A stretch of DNA of 64,000 bases from Roseibium sp. Its GTDB lineage: Bacteria > Pseudomonadota > Alphaproteobacteria > Rhizobiales > Stappiaceae. The notes beneath the pieces are model-generated. The model was not told the origin of the DNA. It saw only the letters and a list, made by a program, of their open reading frames with translations, and did not search any database. Below are positions 38,708 to 48,124 of this stretch, one piece after another; the first letter of the stretch is position 1, and the number at the start of each line of letters is the position of its first letter. Made by a program: the position numbers and the translations under genes. The stretch is from contig JAEPNV010000001.1 in the NCBI GenBank assembly GCA_017643215.1, positions 558,001 to 622,000 on the forward strand, read 5' to 3'.

Positions 38708-39652
38708 ATGTTGTTTTCAACCAAGGACACGGGTCCGGTATCCGATGCCGTGAACCGGCATTGGGTCGACACCCGCCTACCGGGCTGGGCCCGGCCCTAT
38801 GCGCGGCTTGCACGCTGGGAACGCCCGATCGGGTGGTGGCTTTTGCTGTGGCCATGCTGGTGGTCCGCCGCACTCGCGGCGATTGCCGCCGGTGCGCCGT
38901 GGCCCAATCCCTGGCATCTTCTGCTGTTTCTGGTCGGCGCGGTGGCTATGCGCGGCGCGGGCTGCACCTACAACGACCTTGTGGACGAGGACATCGACGC
39001 GAAGGTCGAGCGGACACGGTCCCGGCCGATCCCGGCGGGGCAGGTGACCCGGGGCCAGGCAAAGATCTTTCTGGTCTTGCAGGCTCTCGTCGGTTTCCTG
39101 GTGCTCATCCAGTTCAACGCATTCGCCATCACGGTTGGCCTGGCCTCGCTTGTTTTTGTGGCGGTCTATCCGTTCATGAAGCGGATCACGAACTGGCCGC
39201 AGCTGTTTTTGGGGCTGGCCTTTTCCTGGGGCGCCCTGATGGGCTGGGCGGCCCAGTTCGGCACGCTCGGCTGGGCACCGGTCCTGCTTTACCTTGGCGG
39301 GATTTGCTGGACCATCGGCTACGACACGATCTATGCCCATCAGGACAAGGAGGACGACGCGCTGGTCGGTGTCCGCTCGACCGCGCGGCTGTTTGGCGAG
39401 CGCACCAAGCCGGCGCTGATCGGGCTTTATCTGGCGGCGACCGTCCTGTTTGCCCTGGCCGCGACCCTGGCCGATGCCGGACCGGCTGCGTTCGCGGGGC
39501 TCGCGATCGGTGCGGGGCACCTTCTGTGGCAGGTCGTGGCGCTGAAGATCGACGATCCGGATCAGTGCCTGAAACTGTTCCGGTCAAACACCGCTTATGG
39601 CTGGATCGTCTTCGCCGGATTGGTCTTGGATGCGATGATCGGCAACCTTTAA
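38708..39652 (+). CDS. ubiA: 4-hydroxybenzoate polyprenyltransferase
   Basis: Integral-membrane prenyltransferase of ubiquinone synthesis; 314 residues. The two Asp-rich prenyl-diphosphate motifs are NDLVDEDIDAKVERTRSRP and DTIYAHQDKEDD. About eight membrane helices. Convergent with the DUF6101 gene. Confidence 0.95.
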   Translation: MLFSTKDTGPVSDAVNRHWVDTRLPGWARPYARLARWERPIGWWLLLWPCWWSAALAAIAAGAPWPNPWHLLLFLVGAVAMRGAGCTYNDLVDEDIDAKVERTRSRPIPAGQVTRGQAKIFLVLQALVGFLVLIQFNAFAITVGLASLVFVAVYPFMKRITNWPQLFLGLAFSWGALMGWAAQFGTLGWAPVLLYLGGICWTIGYDTIYAHQDKEDDALVGVRSTARLFGERTKPALIGLYLAATVLFALAATLADAGPAAFAGLAIGAGHLLWQVVALKIDDPDQCLKLFRSNTAYGWIVFAGLVLDAMIGNL

Positions 39653-39682
39653 GGCCTAAAAGCCCCGCGCGGTGACCATGGT

Positions 39683-40321
39683 TCACGTGCGGGCGATGAT
39701 TTCCCGCTCGCCGCGATGAACACGGGACGTATCGGCATGCGTGCCCACACGCCGGCGGACCAGAAACCGCGGGCGCCGGCCAGTCAGCATGCCAAGCTTG
39801 CGCCGGGGCGCAGGTGCGGCATGGCTTTGCGCGCGATAGGCCTCAATCGGTTTCACGGCCCCGCCTGTGTCACAGACCAGCATGGGAAGGTTCAAACGCT
39901 TCGACCATGCGGTCCAGGTGGCTGAGAGATCTTCGGGCCGATCCGTGTCCGCCAGCGTGATGGACAGTGCATCGTCCGGATGCTTCAAGGTCAGCGATCC
40001 GCGAACGCTGCCGGTGCTTTCGCCGGGAACGACGCGCACCATGATCCCTTCAAAGACATGAATGGGAACGACAAGGGTCAGCGGAAGGCCGCCGACGTTC
40101 CGTTTCACAATCGCATGGTCTTTATCGAGATAGACTTGAACCGTTTGACCGGTATCGCCGATCGGGTGCGAAAACCGGGTTGGAAGCGAACCGGGATCGG
40201 GGTGGATATGACACCCCGTCCCGGTCCCGGCGGCTTGCTCTGTACGTGTTTGACGCTTCACTGTGCCTCTCCGCCGGACCCATGCTGGTTTTTCTTTTGG
40301 GTCGCTCGACGGGATCGACAC
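39683..40321 (-). CDS. DUF6101-family protein
   Basis: 212 residues, soluble, with a beta-rich central part (QVYLDKDHAIVKRNVGG, LTLVVPIHVFEGIMVRV) and a basic C-terminus with several Arg clusters. I assign DUF6101 from memory, as such proteins lie next to ubiA in related genomes. No function known. Confidence 0.72.
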   Translation of the reverse strand: MSIPSSDPKEKPAWVRRRGTVKRQTRTEQAAGTGTGCHIHPDPGSLPTRFSHPIGDTGQTVQVYLDKDHAIVKRNVGGLPLTLVVPIHVFEGIMVRVVPGESTGSVRGSLTLKHPDDALSITLADTDRPEDLSATWTAWSKRLNLPMLVCDTGGAVKPIEAYRAQSHAAPAPRRKLGMLTGRRPRFLVRRRVGTHADTSRVHRGEREIIART

Positions 40322-40591
40322 TAACGACGGGTCATGGCGATCCGCTTAAATTTCTGGGTTAAAAAAGTGTGTTTGATAAGAGGGTTACCGGATTCTGACC
40401 TGCTCGTTTGGCCTCTGTTTACCCTGGGCCGGCGGAGCGGCCCCAAAAATCCATGCCCGTATTTCGTCCGCTGATTGCCCAAACCGGCCGGGGCGCGCTG
40501 CCGGCCTCGGTTGCCGAGACCTCGGCATCGTCCTAAACACTCACCAAGGATCGGGCCCCGGGCCTTTCAAGAATCAAACAGCGGGAAACTC

Positions 40592-41935
40592 ATGTCGGAT
40601 TGGATTGATCAGGAGGCTCTTGTCGCACGGGCGTCGCAATTGGTTGAGGCGGCGCGCAAAGCCGGCGCGGACGCGTGCGACGCCGTGGCCATCACCGGCA
40701 TGGCGATGTCAGTCGATGTCCGCGACGGTCGGGTGGAGGAAACCGAGCGCGCCGAGGGCGATGACGTCACATTGCGGGTGTTTGTCGGGCGGCGGACCGC
40801 GGCCGTGTCGTCAAACGCAATGCAAGACCCGGCGGAACTGGCCGAGCGGGCCGTGGCGATGGCGAAGGTCGCGCCGGAAGACCCTTATGCCGGGCTTGCG
40901 GACGCCGGCCGGTTGATCAAGGACGTCCCGGAGCTGGAATTGCTCGATCCGCTGCAGGTTTCCGCGGATGCCTTGGCCGACCGGGCAAAGGAAGCGGAGG
41001 CCGCCGCGCTCGAGGTGTCCGGCGTCAGCAAATCCGGCGGCGCGGGGGCCTCATGGCGTCTTGCCGGTGTGGTGCTGGCGACCAGTCATGGCTTTTCCGG
41101 TTCCTACATGACCTCGCGGCATGGCCTGTCGATGACCGCGATCGGCGGCGAGGGCACCGCCATGGAACGCGATTTCGACTATGATTACCGCGCGTTTTTC
41201 GAGGATATGGACCCTCCCGAAGTGATCGGTCGCAGAGCCGCGGAACGGGTCGCGCGGCGGCTCAATCCCCAAAAAGTCAAAAGCCAGACTGTCAATGTGC
41301 TCTTTGAAGCCCGGTCGGCCCGCAGCCTTCTTGGACACTTCGCCGGCGCGGTGAATGGCGCGTCGGTGGCCCGCAAGACAAGCTTCCTGCGCGAAAAACG
41401 CGGCTCGGCCGTTTTCGCGCCGGGCATCACCATTGTTGATGACCCGTTCAAACGGCGCGGGGCCGGGACCCGGCCGTTCGACGGGGAGGGCACGCGCGCT
41501 GATGTCCTTCACATGGTCGAAGACGGCGTTCTGCATCATTGGTTTTTGGACAGCGCCACCGGCCGCGAACTGGGGCTTGCGCCGAATGGCCGCGCCCAAC
41601 GTGGCGGATCGGGAACGTCGCCAGGGTCCACGAACCTCACGCTCCAGCCGGGTTCCAAGTCGGCGGCGGAGTTAATGGCCGAGGCCGGTACCGGTCTTTT
41701 GGTGACCGACCTGATCGGCCAGGGTGTGAACGGCGTCACCGGCGACTATTCGAGGGGAGCGTCCGGGCTGTGGTTTGAAAATGGTGAGGTGACGCACCCG
41801 GTAAGCGGGATCACCATTGCGGGCAATCTTGTCGATATGTTCGCGCGCCTGGTGCCGGCCAGCGATCTTGATTCGCGCTATTCGGTGGCGGCTCCATCGA
41901 TTCTGATCGAAGGGCTCGCGCTTGCAGGTGAATGA
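40592..41935 (+). CDS. pmbA: TldE/PmbA metalloprotease subunit
   Basis: 447 residues. Partner of TldD in a heterodimeric cytoplasmic protease that degrades unfolded peptides and matures some peptides. The subunit lacks HExxxH; characteristic parts are VRDGRVEETERAEGDD and DDPFKRRGAGTRPFDGEGT. Start MSDWIDQEAL at 40592. Followed with a 14-bp overlap by the cysQ-like gene. TldD lies 4.6 kb further on, beyond the lipid A genes. Confidence 0.93.
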   Translation: MSDWIDQEALVARASQLVEAARKAGADACDAVAITGMAMSVDVRDGRVEETERAEGDDVTLRVFVGRRTAAVSSNAMQDPAELAERAVAMAKVAPEDPYAGLADAGRLIKDVPELELLDPLQVSADALADRAKEAEAAALEVSGVSKSGGAGASWRLAGVVLATSHGFSGSYMTSRHGLSMTAIGGEGTAMERDFDYDYRAFFEDMDPPEVIGRRAAERVARRLNPQKVKSQTVNVLFEARSARSLLGHFAGAVNGASVARKTSFLREKRGSAVFAPGITIVDDPFKRRGAGTRPFDGEGTRADVLHMVEDGVLHHWFLDSATGRELGLAPNGRAQRGGSGTSPGSTNLTLQPGSKSAAELMAEAGTGLLVTDLIGQGVNGVTGDYSRGASGLWFENGEVTHPVSGITIAGNLVDMFARLVPASDLDSRYSVAAPSILIEGLALAGE

Positions 41936-42734
41936 CCACGAGACCGCCGATCCGCGGGATGTGGAGGATCTGGCGCTGCTGGAGGAGGCTGCCCGGCGGG
42001 CGGGGGATATCGCGCTCACCTTTTTTGGTGGCGATCCCAAGACCTGGTTCAAGGGCAACAAATCTCCCGTGTCCGAAGCGGATATGGAAGTGGACGGCTA
42101 TCTTGCCGAGGTGCTCAGATTGGCCCGCCCGGAGTATGGGTGGCTGTCGGAGGAAAGCGCTGATACGGCCGACCGGTTGGGCCGCGACCGGGTGTTTATC
42201 GTCGATCCGATCGACGGCACGCGGGCTTTCCTTGCCGGCGGCGATGAGTGGACGGTGTCGCTCTCGGTCGTAGAACGCGGCCGGCCGGTTGTCGGCGTGC
42301 TGTTTTGTCCGGTGCGTGAGGAAATGTTTCTTGCCGCGCGCGGCGGCGGGGCGCGCCTCAACGGCGAACCAATCCGCGGCACCGGAACAACCGGGATTTC
42401 CGGTGCAAGTCTCAGCGGGCCGCATTCGGTGGTGGCCAACCAGGAGGTGCTGGCCAGCGGATTTGAGCGGACCAGGAACATCCGGTCCCTGGCGTACCGG
42501 CTGGCCCTGGTCGCAAGCGGCCGCGTGGATGTGGCCGTGGCGCGGGCCGGACCCAGCGATTGGGATCTTGCAGCCGCCGATCTTTTGGTGCAGGAAGCGG
42601 GCGGCAAGTTAACCGACTTCGCCGGAAACGCGCTGACTTATAACCGGGAGACGACCCGTCATCCGGCATTGATCGCGGCCCCGGTGCAGTTGATCACGGC
42701 GGCCCGGGCCAACATATCCAGGATCATCGGATGA
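41922..42734 (+). CDS. Inositol-monophosphatase-family phosphatase (CysQ-like)
   Basis: 270 residues. The Mg-binding motifs are complete: LSEESAD, VDPIDGTRAF and SDWDLAAAD. Members dephosphorylate 3'-phosphoadenosine 5'-phosphate or inositol-1-phosphate; which applies here is not resolved. TTG at 41922 or GTG at 41928, both overlapping pmbA. First gene of the lipid A/Kdo group. Confidence 0.88.
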   Translation: MQVNDHETADPRDVEDLALLEEAARRAGDIALTFFGGDPKTWFKGNKSPVSEADMEVDGYLAEVLRLARPEYGWLSEESADTADRLGRDRVFIVDPIDGTRAFLAGGDEWTVSLSVVERGRPVVGVLFCPVREEMFLAARGGGARLNGEPIRGTGTTGISGASLSGPHSVVANQEVLASGFERTRNIRSLAYRLALVASGRVDVAVARAGPSDWDLAAADLLVQEAGGKLTDFAGNALTYNRETTRHPALIAAPVQLITAARANISRIIG

Positions 42735-42770
42735 GGCGGCGCGGCGCCTTGCAGCGAACAGGGATCGGTC

Positions 42771-43010
42771 ATGAGCGACGCTGAAAAACCGAAGCAGCTT
42801 CTTCATCTGGTGTTCGGCGGCGAGCTGGAAACGCCCGAGGGCCTGACGTTCAGGGACCTCGACGGCCTCGACATCGTGGGCATCTTCCCAAATTACGCCG
42901 AGGCCTATGCGGCCTGGAAGGCGAAGGCCCAGGCAACCGTCGACAACGCGCACATGCGTTATTTTATCGTGCACATGCACCGTTTGATGGACCCTGACGC
43001 GACGGCCTGA
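42771..43010 (+). CDS. DUF4170-family small protein
   Basis: 79 residues. The sequence (LLHLVFGGELETP, DGLDIVGIFPNYAEAYAAWK, RYFIVHMHRLMDP) fits DUF4170, small cytoplasmic proteins found in alphaproteobacteria beside lipid A genes. Role unknown. Confidence 0.85.
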   Translation: MSDAEKPKQLLHLVFGGELETPEGLTFRDLDGLDIVGIFPNYAEAYAAWKAKAQATVDNAHMRYFIVHMHRLMDPDATA

Positions 43011-43047
43011 CGGCCGGATTGGCGCCAGCGGCGGAACAACACTGTCG

Positions 43048-43746
43048 ATGATCAAGAAAATTGGCCGCCATCCCCTGGTACTCAAAGGCATTGGCTCATT
43101 CATGGCCGAGTACCTGAAGTTCGTTCATCGGACCAACCGGTTCGTGGTCGAACCGGGCGGCGTCTATGAGCGCTACGGCGAGGACCTGCCGGTGATCGTG
43201 GCCATGTGGCACGGGCAGCATTTCATGGTGCCGTTCGCCAAGCCCCGGGAGTGGCCCGCAAAAGTCATGATTTCGCGGTCAGCGGACGGTGAGGTCAACG
43301 CGATCGCGGCGCAAAAACTCGGCCTGGGTCTGATCCGGGCGTCAGGCAGCCAGAAGAGCCGGCAGATCCTAAAACGCGGCGGCATGCGCGGTTTCATCGA
43401 GGCCGTGCGCGCCTTGAAAGACGGTCAGAGCGTCGCGCTCACCGCCGACGTGCCCAAAGGGCCGGCCCGGGTCGCCGGTCCCGGCATTGTGCAGATCGCC
43501 AAGCATACGGGTCGGCCGATCCTGCCCGTGGCGGTCGCCACAAGCCGGAGCATCGAACTCAATTCCTGGGACAAGGCCAGCGTCAATCTGCCGTTTGGCA
43601 CCGGTTCGATCGTGGTGGGAGAACCGATCAACGTGACGGGGGATGCCGACGATGCGGAACTGGAAACCGCCCGTCTGGCGGTCGAGGACGGTTTGAACGA
43701 CGCCACGCGCCGGGCCTACGAACTGGTCGGCCGTCCGGATGGCTGA
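43048..43746 (+). CDS. DUF374-type lysophospholipid acyltransferase family protein
   Basis: 232 residues. VIVAMWHGQHFMVP provides the acyltransferase-like His, and ADVPKGPARVAGPGIVQIAK is the conserved DUF374 block. Proteins of this family lie beside kdtA and may acylate lipid A precursors; that is an inference from location. Its stop overlaps waaA by 8 bp. Confidence 0.9.
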   Translation: MIKKIGRHPLVLKGIGSFMAEYLKFVHRTNRFVVEPGGVYERYGEDLPVIVAMWHGQHFMVPFAKPREWPAKVMISRSADGEVNAIAAQKLGLGLIRASGSQKSRQILKRGGMRGFIEAVRALKDGQSVALTADVPKGPARVAGPGIVQIAKHTGRPILPVAVATSRSIELNSWDKASVNLPFGTGSIVVGEPINVTGDADDAELETARLAVEDGLNDATRRAYELVGRPDG

Positions 43747-45037
43747 ACGCCGCCCCCTGCCGGTTGGACTGTATCTCGCCCTGTCCCGCTTTTCCGGGCC
43801 GCTCTACCGGCTCGTGCATGAAATCCGGGCCAGGCAGGGCAAGGACGACCCGGCGCGGCGCGGCGAACGCTTTGGCCGTCCTGGCCGGCCGCGCCCGGCC
43901 GGGAGCCTCGTCTGGGTCCATGCGGCAAGCGTTGGAGAAACCAACTCTGTCCTGCCATTGATTCATCACATGACAGCCGGTGGCCAGACTGTTCTCCTGA
44001 CCACGGTGACCCGCACATCGGCGGCGATCGCGGCCAAAAGCCTGCCGCCGGGCGCCATCCATCAATACGCCCCGTTTGACAGTCCGGTGTTTCTCGACCG
44101 CTTTTTGGACCATTGGCAGCCGGCGGCCGCGTTGTTTGTGGAATCGGAAATCTGGCCGGCCATGTTCGACGCCGTCCGCCGCCGCGACTGCCCTTTGGTG
44201 CTGGTCAATGGCCGGATGTCGTCCAGATCGTATCGGGGCTGGTCCCGGCTTCCGGGAACCGCGCACTATGTGTTTGCCAGCATCACGCTCACATTGGCCC
44301 AGTCGGAGGAAGACGGCCGCCGGCTGGGTGCGCTCGGCTGCGGCCACGTCGTTTACCCCGGCAACTTGAAATTTGACGCCAGCACGGCGCCCGCCGACCC
44401 GGTCGAGCTTGACCGGTTGTCAACGATGATCGGTTCAAGGCCGGTCTGGGTTGCCGCTCTTACCCACCCCGGAGAGGAGGAGCTGGCGCTCGCCGCCCAT
44501 CGGCAGATTCTCAATAGCCATCCGGACGCGCTGCTGCTTTTATGCCCCCGTCATCCCGAGCGGGGGGCTCAGATCGACACGCTGATCGGTGAGCAGGGAT
44601 TTACGTCCGTCCGCCGGTCGCTGGGCAAAACCCCGAAACCGGATTGCCAGGTGTTTCTCGGCGACACTTTGGGCGAGATGGGCCTCTTCTACAGCCTGGC
44701 TCCCGTGGCCTTTCTCGGTGGATCCTTTGCCGAAAAGGGCGGGCACAATCCCGTTGAAGCGATCCGGTTCGGTTCCGCGCTGATCTCCGGTCCTGGCGTC
44801 GCCAACGCGCGCGGCCTTTATCATGATTTGTGGGACGCACAGGCGGCCGTGAAACTGGAAGACGCCGGAGATCTCGCCGCCGCCGTCCTCCGGCTGATGG
44901 AGGATCAGAGCGCCCGTGACACACAGATCGCGACGGCACGGGCGATTGCCGACAGCGGCAAGGGCGCCGTAGAGCGGACGATGGCCCATCTGAGACCGCT
45001 TCTGGCCGCAAATCCGGCTGCGGCGGGGACGGAGTGA
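43739..45037 (+). CDS. waaA: 3-deoxy-D-manno-octulosonic-acid (Kdo) transferase
   Basis: Adds Kdo to lipid IVA at the inner membrane. 432 residues. WVHAASVGETNSVLPLI, LVNGRMSSRSYRGW and the GGHNPVEA sugar-nucleotide segment are hallmark pieces. It overlaps the preceding DUF374 gene and is 6 nt from lpxK. Confidence 0.96.
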   Translation: MAERRPLPVGLYLALSRFSGPLYRLVHEIRARQGKDDPARRGERFGRPGRPRPAGSLVWVHAASVGETNSVLPLIHHMTAGGQTVLLTTVTRTSAAIAAKSLPPGAIHQYAPFDSPVFLDRFLDHWQPAAALFVESEIWPAMFDAVRRRDCPLVLVNGRMSSRSYRGWSRLPGTAHYVFASITLTLAQSEEDGRRLGALGCGHVVYPGNLKFDASTAPADPVELDRLSTMIGSRPVWVAALTHPGEEELALAAHRQILNSHPDALLLLCPRHPERGAQIDTLIGEQGFTSVRRSLGKTPKPDCQVFLGDTLGEMGLFYSLAPVAFLGGSFAEKGGHNPVEAIRFGSALISGPGVANARGLYHDLWDAQAAVKLEDAGDLAAAVLRLMEDQSARDTQIATARAIADSGKGAVERTMAHLRPLLAANPAAAGTE

Positions 45038-45043
45038 CCCGGC

Positions 45044-46075
45044 ATGAAAGCGCCCCGGTTTTGGTGGTCTGAAAACCTGTCTGGTGCCGCGATTGTGTTG
45101 TGGCCGGTTGCGTGGCTTTACGGCTGGTTCGCCGCGCGGCGCCTGCACCGGCGCCCGCGCGGCGGGTCGAATCTGCCGGTCATCTGCATCGGCAACTATG
45201 TTGCCGGCGGTACCGGAAAAACGCCTTTTGCGCTGATGCTTGCCGCGCTTCTGGCAAAGGACGGAATTCGCCCGGGATTTTTGCTGCGCGGATATGGCGG
45301 CCGGGCGAAAGGGCCGGTGGTGGTCGACCCTGCGGCTCATATGGCCACGGACGTCGGTGATGAAGCCCTCCTACTGGCGCGTGAAGCCCCGACCGTGGTG
45401 GCGGCCGACCGTGTCGCCGGCGCCGGCCTTGCCCAGACACTGGATATCGACGTGCTGTTGATGGATGACGGCTTTCAAAATCCGTCCCTGAAGAAGGATC
45501 TGGCTTTTGCGCTGGTGGACGCTGCAACCGGTGTTGGCAATGGCCTCTGCCTGCCTGCCGGGCCGCTACGCGCGCCGCTCGCCGATCAAATCGTCAAGAC
45601 CGATGTGCTGGTAATTGTCGGCACGGGCGGACAGGCCGACGAAGTGGTTCATCTGGCCGCGCGAAAGGGACTGCCGATCCTGCATGCCGAGCTGGTTCCT
45701 GGCCTGCATGAGGATCTGAAAGACACGCCGCTTCATGCGTTTGCGGGCATCGGCCGCCCGGAAAAGTTCTTCAGGATGCTGGAGGATCTCGGTCTCAACG
45801 TCGCCAGAACAAGCAGCTTTCCCGATCATCACGCTTTCACCGAGGAGGATGCCAAGAGGCTGCTTCAGCAGTCGGAGACCGATGGGCATGTGCTGGTGAC
45901 GACGGAAAAGGACATGGCCCGGATCGCCTCAGCGCCGGAGGAGGTGTTCCGCTGGCTGGAGAATCGGTCAGCCACGCTGCTGGTGGCCATGAACGTGTCG
46001 GAGACCGGGCGCTTGTTAAGCCTCGTCCACGGGACCGTCCGCAACCGGGCATTTCGGGTGGGGCGCGGCGCCTGA
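45044..46075 (+). CDS. lpxK: Tetraacyldisaccharide 4'-kinase
   Basis: Phosphorylates the 4' position of the lipid A disaccharide. 343 residues with an N-terminal membrane helix, Walker A GGTGKTPFAL, the LMDDGFQNPSLKKDL segment and DHHAFT. Ends the plus-strand lipid A run, convergent with the DUF2093 gene. Confidence 0.96.
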   Translation: MKAPRFWWSENLSGAAIVLWPVAWLYGWFAARRLHRRPRGGSNLPVICIGNYVAGGTGKTPFALMLAALLAKDGIRPGFLLRGYGGRAKGPVVVDPAAHMATDVGDEALLLAREAPTVVAADRVAGAGLAQTLDIDVLLMDDGFQNPSLKKDLAFALVDAATGVGNGLCLPAGPLRAPLADQIVKTDVLVIVGTGGQADEVVHLAARKGLPILHAELVPGLHEDLKDTPLHAFAGIGRPEKFFRMLEDLGLNVARTSSFPDHHAFTEEDAKRLLQQSETDGHVLVTTEKDMARIASAPEEVFRWLENRSATLLVAMNVSETGRLLSLVHGTVRNRAFRVGRGA

Positions 46076-46093
46076 CCGGAGACCGGCCGATCG

Positions 46094-46315
46094 TCAGCCC
46101 GCTCCCCGGGTTTCACGGTAGCGTTTCAACGACGTGGCCGCGTCGACATAGGCTTCCTGGTGCTCTACAGACCAGTATTTCAGCTCATCCAGGGGGATCG
46201 CCGTCCCGGTCACCGCGCAGCGCACGAACGTTCCCGGCGCCTCGACCTGATAGTCGCCGTCAAGATAGCGGACCTTGGCTTCGTTTGGAACGCGGGGGCT
46301 CTCGTAGCGGTTCAT
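46094..46315 (-). CDS. DUF2093-family small protein
   Basis: 73 residues (VPNEAKVRYLDGDYQV, PGTFVRCAVTGTAIPLDEL, KYWSVEHQEAYV). This fits DUF2093, small proteins commonly adjacent to lpxK in Hyphomicrobiales. Function unknown. Transcribed towards lpxK. Confidence 0.85.
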   Translation of the reverse strand: MNRYESPRVPNEAKVRYLDGDYQVEAPGTFVRCAVTGTAIPLDELKYWSVEHQEAYVDAATSLKRYRETRGAG

Positions 46316-46532
46316 CGGGTCTGGTTGTACCTTGGTGCCTGCGATGAGCCTGTTTTAAGGTTCCCGCGTCTTAGATACAAGAGTGCATCCGACCAACAAT
46401 CGGGACGAAATATAGACGCGATGATGCGTGATTTATCCGCACGCGGCCTTATGTTCATGTATCAAACCAGATGACCGCACGCATGTGCCGGCAAGCCGGC
46501 CGGTGTGGGCAAATCGATGCCAGGGACACAAC

Positions 46533-47957
46533 ATGAGCGATATGAACACCGACCTCATCGAAACATCGGGCCTCGGCCTTGAAACCGCCCGTCGGATCAC
46601 CGGCGACGCGCTCGCTGGCGCGGATGACGGCGAACTGTTCATCGAATATCGGCAAACGGAAGGGCTTGTCTTCGACAATGGCAGGTTGAAGGCGGCGAAT
46701 TATGATACCGCGCAAGGATTCGGCCTGCGCGCCGTTGCCGGTGAAGCGGCCGGTTATGCCCATGCCGGGGACATTTCAGAAGCGGCCCTCAAACGGGCCG
46801 CGGACGCGGTGAGCGCGGTCAAGTCCGGTCATTCGGGCACTTACGCGGCGGCGCCTGCGCGCACCAACCAGGCGCTTTATACCGACGCCAACCCGCTGGG
46901 CGGCCCGAGCTTCGAAGACAAGGTCAAGCTGCTACAGGAGATCGATGCCTATGCCCGCGACAAGGATCCACGGGTCCGGCAGGTGTCGGCTTCCCTTGCC
47001 GGGTCTTGGCAGGTGGTCGACATTTTGCGCGCGGACGGGCACCGGGTGCGTGATGTCCGGCCGATGGTGCGGTTGAGCATTTCGGTGGTCGCCGGGAACG
47101 ACGACCGGCAGGAGAGCGGTTCGTTCGGCTGCGGCGGGCGGGAAGCCTTCGACCGGTTCATCACGCCCGAGAACTGGCAGGCGGGTGTCGACGAGGCCCT
47201 GCGCCAGGCGCTGGTGAACCTGGAGGCGGTGCCGGCGCCGGCCGGAACGCTCGACGTCGTGCTCGGGCCGGGCTGGCCCGGGATCTTGCTGCATGAGGCG
47301 GTCGGTCATGGCCTGGAAGGCGATTTCAACCGCAAGAAAACGTCAGCCTTTGCCGGCTTGATGGGCGAGCGCGTCGCGGCACCCGGCGTGACCATCGTCG
47401 ATGACGGCACGATCCCCGACCGTCGCGGCTCTTTGTCGGTGGACGATGAAGGCACGCCCTCGTCGCGGACGGTCCTCATCGAGGACGGCATCCTGACCGG
47501 CTATATGCAGGACCGCCAGAACGCGCGGCTGATGGGCATGGACCCGACCGGCAACGGCCGCCGCCAGTCCTACGCGCATATTCCCATGCCGCGCATGACC
47601 AACACTGTCATGCTCTCCGGCAACACCGAGCCGGACGAGATCCTCGCCTCGGTCAAGGACGGGATCTATGCGGTCTCGTTTGGCGGCGGTCAGGTCGACA
47701 TCACGTCCGGCAAGTTCGTGTTCTCCTGCACGGAGGCCTACAAGGTGGAAAACGGCAAGGTCGGCGCGCCGGTCAAGGGCGCGATGCTGATCGGCAACGG
47801 CCCGGACGCGCTGACCCGCGTCACCATGATCGGCAACGACATGGCGCTGGATCCCGGCATGGGCACCTGCGGCAAACAGGGCCAGGGCGTGCCTGTCGGC
47901 GTTGGCCAGCCATCCATGCGCATCAATGGTCTGACGGTGGGCGGGACGGCGGTGTAA
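46533..47957 (+). CDS. tldD: TldD metalloprotease subunit
   Basis: 474 residues. The catalytic zinc motif is LLHEAVGHGLEGDFNRK (HExxxH). Forms the active heterodimer with PmbA/TldE (40592-41935). The ATG at 46533 gives the family start; a longer frame from 46428 has no support. Confidence 0.95.
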   Translation: MSDMNTDLIETSGLGLETARRITGDALAGADDGELFIEYRQTEGLVFDNGRLKAANYDTAQGFGLRAVAGEAAGYAHAGDISEAALKRAADAVSAVKSGHSGTYAAAPARTNQALYTDANPLGGPSFEDKVKLLQEIDAYARDKDPRVRQVSASLAGSWQVVDILRADGHRVRDVRPMVRLSISVVAGNDDRQESGSFGCGGREAFDRFITPENWQAGVDEALRQALVNLEAVPAPAGTLDVVLGPGWPGILLHEAVGHGLEGDFNRKKTSAFAGLMGERVAAPGVTIVDDGTIPDRRGSLSVDDEGTPSSRTVLIEDGILTGYMQDRQNARLMGMDPTGNGRRQSYAHIPMPRMTNTVMLSGNTEPDEILASVKDGIYAVSFGGGQVDITSGKFVFSCTEAYKVENGKVGAPVKGAMLIGNGPDALTRVTMIGNDMALDPGMGTCGKQGQGVPVGVGQPSMRINGLTVGGTAV

Positions 47958-48062
47958 GCCGGATTTGCGGACCTGTTGCCGGTCTCTAATGGTTGCCGGA
48001 CTTGAGATTTTGTCCAGAGTCGGGCTGAATCATCATCTGGGTGCTGGGCAAGAGGTGAAATT

Positions 48063-48090
48063 CGGGTTTGTTTACCAAACCCGGGTAAAC
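48063..48090 (+). promoter_or_regulatory. Overlapping inverted repeats upstream of the KefB-type antiporter
   Basis: CGGGTTTG (48063-48070) pairs with CAAACCCG (48076-48083), while GTTTACC (48070-48076) pairs with GGTAAAC (48084-48090). The two foldings exclude each other. It lies 35 nt before the antiporter start. Could be an operator or a 5' UTR switch; no T-run follows. Confidence 0.4.
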
Positions 48091-48124
48091 TCTCGTTGGG
48101 TCAGTCAAATGCCACGGAGACGGA

